64,000 nt of DNA from Calothrix sp. NIES-2098 (GCA_002368175.1 AP018172.1:6265001-6329000), one strand, 5' to 3'; shown: positions 25,898 through 35,936, counted from the stretch's first letter. Notes: generated by a model from the letters alone, not told the origin. Program-made: numbers and translations.

Positions 25898-26160
25898 AAG
25901 TTGAGCAAAACTTTTTTAACTAACAAAGGAATTGTAGAGACTTTAGCGATCTGGTAGCTAGTGCTAAATAGCAGACAGCAATAATCAGCAAGGGTAAGCA
26001 CAGTTTGAATATATCAGTAGCGATCGCATTTATGTAGTTCCCCGAACGCTGGTAATAGCCATCGAGTCATTCTAGAGGAATTTGTATAAGATGGACTGAT
26101 CGATAAAGTATTGATGTGAAAAGATAAGTCGCATCTTTCATTACCAACATTGGAGAACGT

Positions 26161-26529
26161 ATGAACAGAAAATTTGTTTTATCTTTGCTTTCTACCCCAG
26201 CAGTGTTTATGTCTATGCTGTCTATGGTCATGATGACCAAACCAGTTCACGCCAGCCAAACAGTTCCTGCGGTAGGTACTCATCTATCTTGTGTACGTTC
26301 CCCCCACTCAGCAGTTGCTAAACAAGTATGTATACAAGTTAGTAACGCTGCTGCTCCTGTTGCCAAACCTGAGATGACAGTAGCACAAGTGCAATCGCCT
26401 AATCAGCCTGCGGAACTCGAATTCACCGATGCAGAAAGCGATGAAGCGATCAAATTATTCGGTTGTGATTGCCCAATCTGCATTAACGCTGTACGGCAGT
26501 TGCATGGTTTAGCTCCCATGCCTGTCTAA
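26161..26529 (+). CDS. Secreted small protein with C-terminal Cys cluster
   Basis: 122 residues. The signal peptide (MNRKFVLSLLSTPAVFMSML to about VHAS) has a GGAG ribosome site upstream. The mature part is short and polar with two spaced cysteines, ending in LFGCDCPICINAVRQLHGL, a C-x-C-x-x-C motif that could bind metal or form disulfides. No family name is known to me. It stands alone between dapB and psaK. Confidence 0.7.
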   Translation: MNRKFVLSLLSTPAVFMSMLSMVMMTKPVHASQTVPAVGTHLSCVRSPHSAVAKQVCIQVSNAAAPVAKPEMTVAQVQSPNQPAELEFTDAESDEAIKLFGCDCPICINAVRQLHGLAPMPV

Positions 26530-26630
26530 TAACTTGGTGAGTTAAAAACAAAGTATGAAGTACTTATTGATATAAATAAACTACTTGAGTAAAGTAGCGA
26601 TCGCAGTTTTTCGCAACTTGGTAATGAACG

Positions 26631-26660
26631 TAAAAAAGCCAGAGAATTCATTCTCTGGCT
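26631..26660 (-). terminator. Rho-independent terminator of psaK
   Basis: Perfect 10-bp arms AGCCAGAGAA and TTCTCTGGCT with a 4-base loop. Read on the minus strand the stem is followed by TTTTTTA. It lies about 40 bases past the psaK stop. Confidence 0.9.
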
Positions 26661-26699
26661 GACATTTGGAGACAAAAGAGTAATTAATTAGGTAAAAAC

Positions 26700-26966
26700 C
26701 TAGATTCTACCGAGGTTATGCAGACCTAAAATAATACCTGTCCCTAAAATATGACCAAAGGCAGTTGTAGCTAATAATGCAGGTAAACCAAAGCCACCAA
26801 ATAAATTAGGTGAAGGCAGAGCTGGGCCAGCATTCTGGTACTTAATGGTCGATTTGCCAAAGGCAATGGCAGCAATATTCGCCAAAATCATAATCACCCC
26901 AACTGTTGGACTCCATTGCAGGGTTGTGGGAACAGTGGTAGCGGCAAGTAAGGTCGAAGTAAGCAA
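26700..26966 (-). CDS. psaK: Photosystem I subunit PsaK
   Basis: 88 residues with the two transmembrane helices of PsaK (VGVIMILANIAAIAFGK and LLATTAFGHILGTGIILGLHN) and the conserved end GLHNLGRI. PsaK sits at the edge of photosystem I and helps antenna coupling and state transitions. The start is a TTG at 26966, supported by AGGAG eight bases before it; no ATG gives the complete N-terminus. A strong terminator follows. Confidence 0.95.
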   Translation of the reverse strand: MLTSTLLAATTVPTTLQWSPTVGVIMILANIAAIAFGKSTIKYQNAGPALPSPNLFGGFGLPALLATTAFGHILGTGIILGLHNLGRI

Positions 26967-27222
26967 CTGATTCGCTCCTGAAACTTGTTGATTATTGCAA
27001 TATGATCTGAATATTTCCCTACAAAATTCAAGAAAACAAGCTAGATTTGCAGCAATATTTTACAGTTATTCTCAATACTTAATACAAACTAAGGCTATTG
27101 CAGTGTTGCTTTGTTTTAAAGTATTGCTGGTTTTTGAGCTTACACACGCCCGTCCTTAATCGGAACCTGGATTTCATCTGCCTGATTATTTGCTTGCTTC
27201 AAGACAAGTAAATTCCCAATTT

Positions 27223-27798
27223 TCAAGAAGTCAGCGTTTTCTCAATCCGACGGTCGGGAATCAGCCACATAATCGCAACCAGAATGTATACCCCAAAAGC
27301 AATCGACGAATTTACAAACGAAAGTGGAATTGCTACGGCATACAATACAACTGATATCTTACCTTTGAAATCTCGACCGAGTGCGATCGCCAAAGTCGAA
27401 TCCTTGCCGTGATACGCAATTAAGGCTAGTGACAGGATGAAATAAGCGATCGCAGAAAACAACAGTACCGTACCATAAAGGGCAATTGGCCAAGCGGCGA
27501 AATGGTTTTCACCCATCCAGCCAGTAACAAAAGGAATTAGCGACAACCAAAAAAGCAGATGCAGATTAGCCCAAAGAATACGTCCATTCACGTGCCTGAC
27601 TGCTTGCCATAGGTGATGGTGGTTATTCCAATAGATCCCAATATAAATAAAACTCAGCACATAACTCAAAAATACCGGAATCAGCGGACGCAAAGCAGCC
27701 AAATCATCACCATGCGGCACTTTCAGTTCCAGCACCATGATCGTGATGATGATCGCCAGCACCCCATCACTGAACGCTTCTAACCTCCCCTTCCCCAT
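27223..27798 (-). CDS. TMEM175-family potassium channel-like protein
   Basis: 191 residues with about six membrane segments. The family signature FSDGVLAIIITIMVLEL stands in the first helix. Bacterial members form potassium-selective channels as oligomers of one such repeat. AAGGAG before the ATG is a clear ribosome site. Its neighbours give no further clue. Confidence 0.85.
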   Translation of the reverse strand: MGKGRLEAFSDGVLAIIITIMVLELKVPHGDDLAALRPLIPVFLSYVLSFIYIGIYWNNHHHLWQAVRHVNGRILWANLHLLFWLSLIPFVTGWMGENHFAAWPIALYGTVLLFSAIAYFILSLALIAYHGKDSTLAIALGRDFKGKISVVLYAVAIPLSFVNSSIAFGVYILVAIMWLIPDRRIEKTLTS

Positions 27799-28243
27799 GT
27801 GTTGCTGCGCTCCTTTTGTGCCTAATTAAAAGTCAGTTGTCTGTACTTTACCGTGTCTTGTCACCACAGTGGAGAAGCTTGTCTAGTTGTTGAACCTGAC
27901 TAAATGCCCCGAATAATTTGAAGCTGTTAGGATCTGCAAAAAAAGGTAGATGGGGAAATAGTGAAAAACTTAGCTAATTTTTCAATGTGTGGTTCTTCAG
28001 TAGCTAGTATGCTAAAAATACAGCACAAAAGATTGATGAGTGTCAGAAAACATATAAAAATATTGCTAAAAGCCTTGCCTTAATTGGCTTTATAAGCCAA
28101 TGTATTGTTGATTAGAATTTAGGTTAACAGCTTGGTTTCAGGTGGATTTACAGACACAATCGCTAAAATTAGACGAGAAGCAAATCAAAAAACTTATTTA
28201 AGTTAAAGATGTTTCAGCTAAATTAAAATACTTGATATAGCCA
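27799..28243. other. AT-rich intergenic stretch
   Basis: About 445 bases with no supported gene, tRNA or strong hairpin. It contains the upstream region of the TMEM175 gene at its left end. Confidence 0.4.
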
Positions 28244-28411
28244 TTAAGAATCGCTGTCTGGACCAAGAATTGCTTGAAATATATTGCCTAGTAATGAGAA
28301 AAAACCTGCAACTAGCAATACGAGCATTAAACCAGCAAGAGCAGCAAAGGGTGAGAAAATGAACAATACTAAAAATCCAAATAACAGAATTGCTATTAGT
28401 GTCCTACTCAT
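28244..28411 (-). CDS. Small membrane protein, 55 residues
   Basis: An ATG at 28411 with AAGG upstream opens a frame beginning MSRTLIAILLFGFLVLFIFS and ending GPDSDS. Two hydrophobic stretches (residues 5-20 and 24-42) make a helical hairpin with a short polar tail. It is too short for many gene callers, but the hydrophobic pattern and start signal are good. mgtE lies 110 bases upstream on the same strand. Function unknown. Confidence 0.6.
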   Translation of the reverse strand: MSRTLIAILLFGFLVLFIFSPFAALAGLMLVLLVAGFFSLLGNIFQAILGPDSDS

Positions 28412-28524
28412 TTCTTTTACCTTGAATAGCTACTAGCCCTAACTTAACTTGCTAAGTCAAAAACTTGTATACATCTAATAGAAGAAATTCATTATATTTC
28501 TCTGGGTGCATTTTTCAGTGAATT

Positions 28525-29934
28525 TCATAACTGTAAAATTACCCGCGCTAGATTGAAGTAAATCAAGACACCAAGTACATCAACTGCTGTAGTAATAAAC
28601 GGTGCTGACATCAATGCTGGATCTAGACGCAGTAAGCGGAATAAAAACGGCAGTGCGGAACCCGAAATCGAAGCTAATAGAGAAATCGCTACTAAACTAC
28701 TACCTACTGCGATCGCAACTTCTAACCTTCCTTGAAGAAAGTAAGCCCATACGGTAGCAATTGTACCTAACATTACTCCCAGTAATCCACCTGCGATCGC
28801 TTCTCTGCCAATCACTTGTAATGGCCCCAACAATCTAATCTCTTCGGTGTTCATCCCCCGAATCACTACTGTAGAAGATTGTGCGCCGACATTCCCACCA
28901 GTACCAGTCAGCAAGGGGATAAAAGCTGTGAGTGTCACGACTTTTGTCAAAATATCTTCTTGCGATTTAATAATCGTTCCGGTAACGGTATTTGTAATTA
29001 ATAAGACAAACAACCACACAACTCGTTTGCGCGCAACTTCGATTAAATTCATCTGAAAATAATTGTCGCCGCCTGACTGTACGCCACCACCCAAGGCGTA
29101 TATATCCTCAGTAGTTTCCTGTTGGAGGATATCAATTACATCATCCACTGTGACAATACCGACTAACCGCTGTTCTCGATCTACCACAGGTACAGCGAGA
29201 AAATCATATCTTTGGATCAATCTGGCGACTTCTTCTTGATCGGTATCTGTGTGGACAAATACCACGTCACGGGTCATGATTTCGTCAATCAATTCTTCTG
29301 GTTGAGATGTCACCAACTCCCGCAGCGATACAATCCCCGTCAATCTTCTGGCTGCATCAGTGACGTAAAGGTAATAAATCATCTCACTGGCTTTTGCTAA
29401 ACGGCGAATCTTTTCTATAGCTTGAGATACCGTAAAATTTTCTTTGAGTGAGATTAATTCTGGCGTCATGATGCGTCCAGCAGTATCCGCTTCATAACCC
29501 AATAGTTGAGCTGTTGCTGTACGTTCGGCTGGACTCAGTTGTTCTAACAGACGATTGACGACTTTGGCTGGGAGTTCGTCAAATAACCTAGCGCGATCGT
29601 CTGGGGACATTTTATCCACAATATCGCGGACATCCTGACTTCTGAGTTCCTCAATTAGCCGTTCTTGAATACTGTAATCGAGATATTCATAAACTGCGAT
29701 CGCTTCATCTTTAGAAAGCAAGCGAAAAGCTAAAGCGTGCATTGCTTCTGGCAAACCTTCAATGGCCTCAGCAATATCCGCAGGCTGTACAGGTACTAGA
29801 ATAGCTTTTGCGCCTCGTAAATCTCCCTCTTCCAGCAGCATTTGTAGCTGAGTTCGCACTAAATCTCGCAATTCTCTACGCGACATCTCCTGGAGGGTAG
29901 AGGTTAAGTTGTTCGTCTCTGTCACAAATTCCAC
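28525..29934 (-). CDS. mgtE: Magnesium transporter MgtE
   Basis: 469 residues. The layout is the MgtE one: an N-terminal helical domain (about 20-130), two CBS domains (about 135-260, with IMTPELISL and EIMTRDVVFV) that sense Mg2+, a connecting helix, and five C-terminal membrane segments with the pore signature PLLTGTGGNVGAQSSTVVIR. It imports Mg2+ down the membrane potential and closes when cytoplasmic Mg2+ is high. The start is GTG at 29934 with GAGGAAG before it. Confidence 0.95.
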   Translation of the reverse strand: MEFVTETNNLTSTLQEMSRRELRDLVRTQLQMLLEEGDLRGAKAILVPVQPADIAEAIEGLPEAMHALAFRLLSKDEAIAVYEYLDYSIQERLIEELRSQDVRDIVDKMSPDDRARLFDELPAKVVNRLLEQLSPAERTATAQLLGYEADTAGRIMTPELISLKENFTVSQAIEKIRRLAKASEMIYYLYVTDAARRLTGIVSLRELVTSQPEELIDEIMTRDVVFVHTDTDQEEVARLIQRYDFLAVPVVDREQRLVGIVTVDDVIDILQQETTEDIYALGGGVQSGGDNYFQMNLIEVARKRVVWLFVLLITNTVTGTIIKSQEDILTKVVTLTAFIPLLTGTGGNVGAQSSTVVIRGMNTEEIRLLGPLQVIGREAIAGGLLGVMLGTIATVWAYFLQGRLEVAIAVGSSLVAISLLASISGSALPFLFRLLRLDPALMSAPFITTAVDVLGVLIYFNLARVILQL

Positions 29935-30750
29935 CTTCCTCAGGCAGTTTTCACAAGGTTGATGCCCTTAGTCTAAGGGAAAGTGGCAATGTGAAACATC
30001 TAACTTAAATGATTTTCTTGGATTCAATTATTCTTCTCTTGCTATAGATGTTTGGGTCAATAGTAACCTCAAACAATCTTGGTAATTAGAGGACGAGCGA
30101 TGTTCTAGGGATGGAAATAGCTGAAAAATTCTCTTTATCAAAAACAAGATATCATTACATTAACTTTATGTTTATAAAAATTTCAATTTCAATATATATA
30201 ATCTTTGAAATTAAACTTACACAATTTAAATTATAGTTTTTATGAATATTTCATCTCAGCTTGTTGAAATAAATATATAAGTTATGTGGTTTCAAATATT
30301 TATCCTTAAATTGTTATAGTTAGCTATGTATTTGTTCTACGATTAAGGTTTTTAACTTTAAAAACACTTAATATTTAAGTAAGAAATAGACGATAAATAT
30401 AAATTTTGCAAGAAAAGCTCTCAGTAAAATTGACATTCAATATAAATTTAATGTCCAATAATAACTAGTTTTATCTAGCCAATGATGAAATAAAAATCTC
30501 TCATAATACTTAGTTATTTTAGTGCTGTAGATAGTTACAGCGCGTAATTTTCTATATTATGCCAATAGCGATCGCAATTATGTAGGTCAAGATTATCCCC
30601 TGGAAAATTTGATATTCATTATGCGCTATGACAATCATTGATTTCATTAGTGCAAAACTTTTTATGCAATTTTGCAGCATTAGTTATCAACGGCAATGAG
30701 TCCAAAAATCATTTTTTTGGACTTATTGATGTTCGTTAACTAAAAATAAA
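29935..30750. other. Long AT-rich intergenic region
   Basis: About 800 bases, strongly AT-rich, between divergent mgtE and the giant LamG gene. I see no gene and no RNA structure. The promoter of the 1528-residue protein must lie near its right end, but no motif is evident. Confidence 0.45.
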
Positions 30751-33700
30751 ATGTTAAATTCTCCCAATATAGGAACAAATTCTACCGATCCAGGAACATA
30801 TACTTCTTTAAATGATGCTTCTGGTGTCCGTGAGAAGACAATTTTAGGTAATGACCTGATACTACCAACAACAGAGCTTGGGGCTGCTATTAGTCATAAT
30901 TTGGTTTTTATTGATGGTGCTATTGCTAATAACTCCAATCTTGCTCAAAGCTTTAGCAATGCACAAGTGTTTACACTCGATCCTCATCTTGATGGTGTAG
31001 CACAAATCTCGGATATTCTGGCGCATTACCAAAACGTTGCGAGCGTACATATCGTCTCCCACGGTAATGTTGCAGATGTCGCATTAGGTAACACCCATTT
31101 AAATTTACAAAACCTCAGTTTATACAGCAGTAATCTCCAAAGTTGGAGCCATGCTTTTACTCAAAATACTGATGTGTTGTTCTACGGCTGTAATGTCGGA
31201 GCCGATGCTGAAGGAGAGTTATTTATCCAGCAGCTGAGTCAATTAACTGGTGCGGATATTGCTGCCTCCAATAACCTTACAGGTAGTTCCCAATTTGGGG
31301 GAGACTGGAATTTAGAAGTAGCGACTGGCAGCATTGAGAGCATTGATGTACTAGATAAATCTGCGATCGCAAATTATAACGGTGCTAACCTCGCAGGTAT
31401 TGACGATGGACTGATTGCTCGTTGGCAACTTGATGAAGGTAGTGGTTTAACAGCAACCGATACCATTCAGAATAACAATGGCACTCTGTTAAATAATCCT
31501 CAGTGGTCTACTACTGGCAAGGTTAACGGCTCCTTACGATTTGACGGGATAGATGACTACGTCAATGTACCTAGTAATCCTGGTTTGAATCTAAGTGCTG
31601 GAATATTCACCCAATCAGCTTGGATATATTCCAACATTACAGATAATGCTTATCATGGCATTCTCGGCTATCAACCAGTCGCTGGCAACAATCAACGCTA
31701 CCCAGGCATTTGGGTTTATAACCAAACACAAATTCATGCTGGTTTTGGGGATGGTAGCAACTGGAATGCGTTTACTACAGGAAATGTCCTCAAAACCAAT
31801 GCCTGGAATCATGTAGCTACAACCTTTGATGGCACGACATACAAGGCTTATGTCAACGGCCAGGAAGTGTTCTCCACCAATAGCTTTGCGGGACGCAAAC
31901 CTTATGCAACTCAACAACTAAATATTGGACGAGTTGATAATAACTTTGCCGGACAAATCGATGATGTACGTATTTATAACCGTGCCCTAACTGCTGCTGA
32001 TATTGCCACTTTGGCGCAACTTGGCACACCCAATCCTGGTACGATTAGCCTGGAAAACAATGCGATCGCTGTTAATGAAACCGATGGCAGTGCCACAATT
32101 GCCGTCATTCGCCAACAAGGTAGTGATGGTACGGTGACAGTTAACTATCGCACAGTTAATGGTTCTGCAACTGCTGGTGCAGACTACACCGGACAATCGG
32201 GGACGCTAACATTTGCTCCTGGTGAAACCCGCAAATCTGTTGCTATCCCTATCTTGGATGATAATCTGGCAGAACCGAATGAAACTTTTGGCTTTACTAT
32301 TGATAGCATCACTGGTGGAGCAACCTTATCAGCACCCCAATCTGCTGAAATCACAATTGTAGACAACGAGAATAGCACTGGTTTGGTAGGGTATTGGAAG
32401 TTAGATGAGACGAGTATTGGTGCTACCGTCGTTGATTCATCTGGTTTTAACAATAATGGCAACCACGTCAACATCACCTCTCCTAGCGGCCCGTCCACAA
32501 ATGTTCCTCTGTTAACTTTTGCTGACCCCAACAGTTTGAGATTTGATGGCGTTGACGATTACGTAAATGTGCCGAATAATCCTAGCCTGAATCTGAATAA
32601 CGGTAAATTTACCCAAGCAGTATGGATCTATTCCAATATTACAGACAATGGCTATCATGGCATTCTGGGCTATCAATCGGCTGCTGGAACCAGTCAACGT
32701 TATCCGGGTATTTGGGTTTATAACCAAACACAAATTCATGCTGGTTTTGGGGATGGTAGTAACTGGAACTCGTTTACTACAGGAAATGTCCTCAAACCAA
32801 ATTCTTGGAATCATGTAGCCACATCCTTTGATGGCACGACATACAAGGCTTATGTGAATGGGCAGGAAGTTTACTCTACCAATGACTTTGCTGGACGCAA
32901 ACCCTATGCAACTCAACAACTCAATATTGGGCGAGTTGATAATAACTTTGTCGGGCAAATTGACGATGTGCGCATCTATAATCGCGCCCTGACTGCTGCT
33001 GATATTGCCACCTTGGCACAGATTCAAACACCGCCTCCAACTTCTAGCCCTGGTGTCATTGGTTTAGAAACTAGTACTATTACTGTCAATGAAGCCAATG
33101 GTACTGCTACAGTCACCGTACTTCGACAACAGGGAAGTGATGGAACGGTGACAGTTGACTATCAAACTGTTGATGGTTCTGCTACTCCGGGTGCAGACTA
33201 CATCAGACAATCGGGAACGCTAACATTTGCTCCTGGTGAAACTCGTAAGTCTGTAACGATTCCGATCCTGGATGATACTCTCAGCGAAGGAAATGAAACT
33301 TTTGGCTTTGCCATTGATAACATTACTGGTGGAGCGAGCCTATTAGCGCCTCGGACTGCTCAAATTACGATTGTAGACGATGAAAATGTCTCAGGTTTGG
33401 TGGGCTATTGGAAATTAGATGAGAGTAGTACTGGTGTCACCGTCATTGATTCATCCGGGTTTAACAATAATGGCAACCATGTCAATATTGCGCTACCCAG
33501 CGGCCCGACAACCAAAGTTCCGCTGTTAAACTTTGTTGACACTCACAGTTTGACATTTGATGGCATAGATGACTACGTGAATGTACCCAGCAGTCCTACC
33601 TTGAATTTGAGTAACGGTACATTCACCCAATCAGTATGGATTTATTCCAACACTGTGAATAATGGCTATCAAGGCATTCTCGGTTATCAACCAGCTAGCG

Positions 33701-35337
33701 GCAATAATGCTCAACGCTACCCAGGAATTTGGCTGTATAATCAAACACAAATTCATGCTGGTTTTGGGGATGGTACTAACTGGAATGGGTTTACCACAGG
33801 AAATGTCTTGAGACTCAATGCCTGGAACCAAGTGGTGACATCATTTGACGGTACTACATACAAGGCTTATGTGAATGGGCAGGAAGTCTACTCCACCACT
33901 CAGTTTGCTGGACGCAAACCCTATGCAACTCAACAACTAAATATTGGGCGAATTGATAATAACTTCTCCGGGCAAATTGACGATGTGCGAATTTATAACA
34001 CTGCTTTAACCGCAACAGAAATCCAGCAGCTATACCAAGCTCAACCTCTGCCAGATCAGCGGCAGTTATTTACAGATACGGTAATATCTGGCTTAGTACA
34101 ACCCACGGCTATAGACTGGACACCCGCAGGGCAGCTACCTGATGGGCAGCTAATGTTTGTTGCTGAAAAGAGTGGAGTGGTAAAAGTCTTTAAAAATGGT
34201 TCTTTACTACCAACTCCTTTTATTGATATTTCCCGACAAGTAAATAATGTCAGCGATCGCGGCCTCATCGATATTGCTGTTCATCCCGATTTCGTTAACA
34301 ATCCCTATGTTTACTTGGCCTTTACCTACGATCCTCCAGAAGTTTATCAAAACACCGGTTTAGCAGGCCCAGACCAAGAAGGTAATCGCGCTGGTCGCCT
34401 GATTCGAGTCACGGCTGATGCTAGCAAAGGCTACACTACCGCTATACCTGGAAGCGAAGTTGTCCTACTTGGTAAAAATAGTACTTGGAATAATTTCAAT
34501 GGATTCGTCAACAGCACAGTAGACTTTAACGAACCCCCAGCTGGTATTCTGCCAAATGGTCAAAATCTCCAAGATTTCCTCGCTGGCGACAGCACAACCC
34601 ATAGTGTTGGTACAGTGAGATTTGGGCCAGATGGCGCACTCTATATCAGCAATGGAGATGCAACCTCCTACAACCAAGTTGACCCTCGGACGTATCGCGT
34701 CCAAGATATTGATAACCTGTCTGGTAAGATTTTGCGGATCGACCCAATCACTGGTCAGGGTTTACAAGATAATCCCTTCTACAACGGCGATCCCAATAGT
34801 AACCGTTCCAAAGTTTATCAATATGGATTGCGAAACGCCTTCCGCTTTACCATCGATCCTCAAACCGGCAAGGTATATATCGGTGAAGTGGGTTGGACTC
34901 AGTGGGAAGAAATCAATGCAGGCGGTGCGGGAACAAACTATGGTTGGCCCTACTATGAAGGAGGTAGTGGTGTTAACTTGCCAACTAGCGGTTACAAAGA
35001 TTTACCCCAATCCCAAGCCTTTTATGCCAGTGGGCAAACCACAACACCAGCTATTTATGCCCTTAACCATAGTACTAGCGGCATTAATGCGATCGTCATG
35101 GGCGATCTTTACACTGGTACTGCATACCCAGAACAATATTGGGGCGATTTATTCTTCAATGACTTGGGTCAAGGTATTGTTCGCAATCTCAGCTTTGATT
35201 CAGCAGGGAATATTACATCAGTGGAAACTTTTGCCACAGGTGCGCAAATCGTCGTGCAGATTAATATGGGGCCGGACGGCAACTTATACTTCGTTGATTT
35301 AAATGATGGTTTAGTTGGTCGCTGGCGCTTTGCCTAA
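30751..35337 (+). CDS. Giant DUF4347 / LamG / Calx-beta / sugar-dehydrogenase protein
   Basis: 1528 residues with clear modules. About 50-197: DUF4347 (SHGNVADVALG, VLFYGCNVGADAEGE), common at the start of large cyanobacterial surface proteins. About 220-425, 545-757 and 883-1095: three LamG lectin-like domains, nearly the same in sequence (each with GRKPYATQQLNIGR and DDVRIYN). About 429-543 and 767-880: two Calx-beta calcium domains (VNYRTVNGSATAGADY and its twin). About 1100-1528: a PQQ-type glucose/sorbosone dehydrogenase propeller (NNVSDRGLIDIAVHPDF, FGPDGALYISNGD, YQYGLRNAFRF). No classical signal peptide is visible; export by a type I or other system is likely for the family but not shown. 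It may bind and oxidise surface glycans. A terminator follows. Confidence 0.92.
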   Translation: MLNSPNIGTNSTDPGTYTSLNDASGVREKTILGNDLILPTTELGAAISHNLVFIDGAIANNSNLAQSFSNAQVFTLDPHLDGVAQISDILAHYQNVASVHIVSHGNVADVALGNTHLNLQNLSLYSSNLQSWSHAFTQNTDVLFYGCNVGADAEGELFIQQLSQLTGADIAASNNLTGSSQFGGDWNLEVATGSIESIDVLDKSAIANYNGANLAGIDDGLIARWQLDEGSGLTATDTIQNNNGTLLNNPQWSTTGKVNGSLRFDGIDDYVNVPSNPGLNLSAGIFTQSAWIYSNITDNAYHGILGYQPVAGNNQRYPGIWVYNQTQIHAGFGDGSNWNAFTTGNVLKTNAWNHVATTFDGTTYKAYVNGQEVFSTNSFAGRKPYATQQLNIGRVDNNFAGQIDDVRIYNRALTAADIATLAQLGTPNPGTISLENNAIAVNETDGSATIAVIRQQGSDGTVTVNYRTVNGSATAGADYTGQSGTLTFAPGETRKSVAIPILDDNLAEPNETFGFTIDSITGGATLSAPQSAEITIVDNENSTGLVGYWKLDETSIGATVVDSSGFNNNGNHVNITSPSGPSTNVPLLTFADPNSLRFDGVDDYVNVPNNPSLNLNNGKFTQAVWIYSNITDNGYHGILGYQSAAGTSQRYPGIWVYNQTQIHAGFGDGSNWNSFTTGNVLKPNSWNHVATSFDGTTYKAYVNGQEVYSTNDFAGRKPYATQQLNIGRVDNNFVGQIDDVRIYNRALTAADIATLAQIQTPPPTSSPGVIGLETSTITVNEANGTATVTVLRQQGSDGTVTVDYQTVDGSATPGADYIRQSGTLTFAPGETRKSVTIPILDDTLSEGNETFGFAIDNITGGASLLAPRTAQITIVDDENVSGLVGYWKLDESSTGVTVIDSSGFNNNGNHVNIALPSGPTTKVPLLNFVDTHSLTFDGIDDYVNVPSSPTLNLSNGTFTQSVWIYSNTVNNGYQGILGYQPASGNNAQRYPGIWLYNQTQIHAGFGDGTNWNGFTTGNVLRLNAWNQVVTSFDGTTYKAYVNGQEVYSTTQFAGRKPYATQQLNIGRIDNNFSGQIDDVRIYNTALTATEIQQLYQAQPLPDQRQLFTDTVISGLVQPTAIDWTPAGQLPDGQLMFVAEKSGVVKVFKNGSLLPTPFIDISRQVNNVSDRGLIDIAVHPDFVNNPYVYLAFTYDPPEVYQNTGLAGPDQEGNRAGRLIRVTADASKGYTTAIPGSEVVLLGKNSTWNNFNGFVNSTVDFNEPPAGILPNGQNLQDFLAGDSTTHSVGTVRFGPDGALYISNGDATSYNQVDPRTYRVQDIDNLSGKILRIDPITGQGLQDNPFYNGDPNSNRSKVYQYGLRNAFRFTIDPQTGKVYIGEVGWTQWEEINAGGAGTNYGWPYYEGGSGVNLPTSGYKDLPQSQAFYASGQTTTPAIYALNHSTSGINAIVMGDLYTGTAYPEQYWGDLFFNDLGQGIVRNLSFDSAGNITSVETFATGAQIVVQINMGPDGNLYFVDLNDGLVGRWRFA

Positions 35338-35360
35338 TCAAGCTAATTAGTCTTTTGATG

Positions 35361-35390
35361 AATCTCTAGCAAGTTGCTAGGGATTTTTTT
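35361..35390 (+). terminator. Rho-independent terminator after the giant gene
   Basis: AATCTCTAGCAA pairs with TTGCTAGGGATT (one wobble) and runs into seven Ts. Confidence 0.9.
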
Positions 35391-35472
35391 ATTTATCCAG
35401 AAGCATAAATAAATCTTATGCCTATTATTAGTTTTTCTGTGTCAAGTCTTCTTGTGAATTCGTAACAATTCC

Positions 35473-35490
35473 GTTACATTAGTTTACATA
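35473..35490 (+). promoter_or_regulatory. HLR1 (RpaB-binding) site before psb34
   Basis: GTTACATTAGTTTACATA fits the HLR1 consensus exactly: two (G/T)TTACA(T/A)(T/A) repeats two bases apart. It ends 22 bases before the psb34 ATG. RpaB binds HLR1 to control high-light genes. A weaker third half (GTTCACAA) follows at 35492. Confidence 0.75.
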
Positions 35491-35512
35491 AGTTCACAAG
35501 CGAAAAAAAACT

Positions 35513-35683
35513 ATGTACACAACCATTAACGAAGACGGTATTCTCAACAACTACGCAAATGAACCCGAAGTTTACTATGCGAGCTATCCCTCCAATGAAC
35601 AGCAACGTAGCTATAGTTTTCAGGCGGGAATTGCCACTTTATTAGTCACCGCATTAGTTTTAGTTGCTTTCGGTGTTAGCTAA
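35513..35683 (+). CDS. psb34: Psb34 / ssl1498-family light-harvesting-like protein
   Basis: 56 residues, MYTTINEDGILNNYANEPEV at the start, one C-terminal membrane helix (AGIATLLVTALVLVAFGVS). The N-terminal pattern YTT-G-LNN-A-EP-VY is that of the ssl1498 family, whose member Psb34 binds photosystem II assembly intermediates near CP47 and competes with high-light-inducible proteins. The perfect HLR1 site upstream fits light control through RpaB. Only a weak ribosome site is visible. A further small gene follows after 55 bases. Confidence 0.85.
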   Translation: MYTTINEDGILNNYANEPEVYYASYPSNEQQRSYSFQAGIATLLVTALVLVAFGVS

Positions 35684-35738
35684 TCGCAATTTTATAAATC
35701 TATTCACAACCAACTTTGACAAAGAGGAGAGACTAAAA

Positions 35739-35936
35739 ATGTTTGCACCATTAGTTGTATTGTTCCGTGAATTAATGGGAAAACCTAAATTCAATCAGCT
35801 GCGTGGCAAAGCTATTGGTCTGCACGCCCAAGCAATAACTAATTTTTGTAATCGTGTGGGTATTGAATCCAAGCAGAGACAAAACCTAATTCGTTTAGCT
35901 AAAGACAACGGTAAAAAGTTAGGTTTATTAGCTTAA
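35739..35936 (+). CDS. Small conserved basic protein, 65 residues
   Basis: Starts at the ATG at 35739, which has AGAGGAG upstream; an open frame back to 35664 overlaps psb34 and is dismissed. The product (MFAPLVVLFRELMGKPKFNQ...) is helical and basic, ending NGKKLGLLA. I believe similar short proteins are widespread in cyanobacteria, but no function is known to me. It probably shares the HLR1-controlled transcript with psb34. Confidence 0.75.
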   Translation: MFAPLVVLFRELMGKPKFNQLRGKAIGLHAQAITNFCNRVGIESKQRQNLIRLAKDNGKKLGLLA

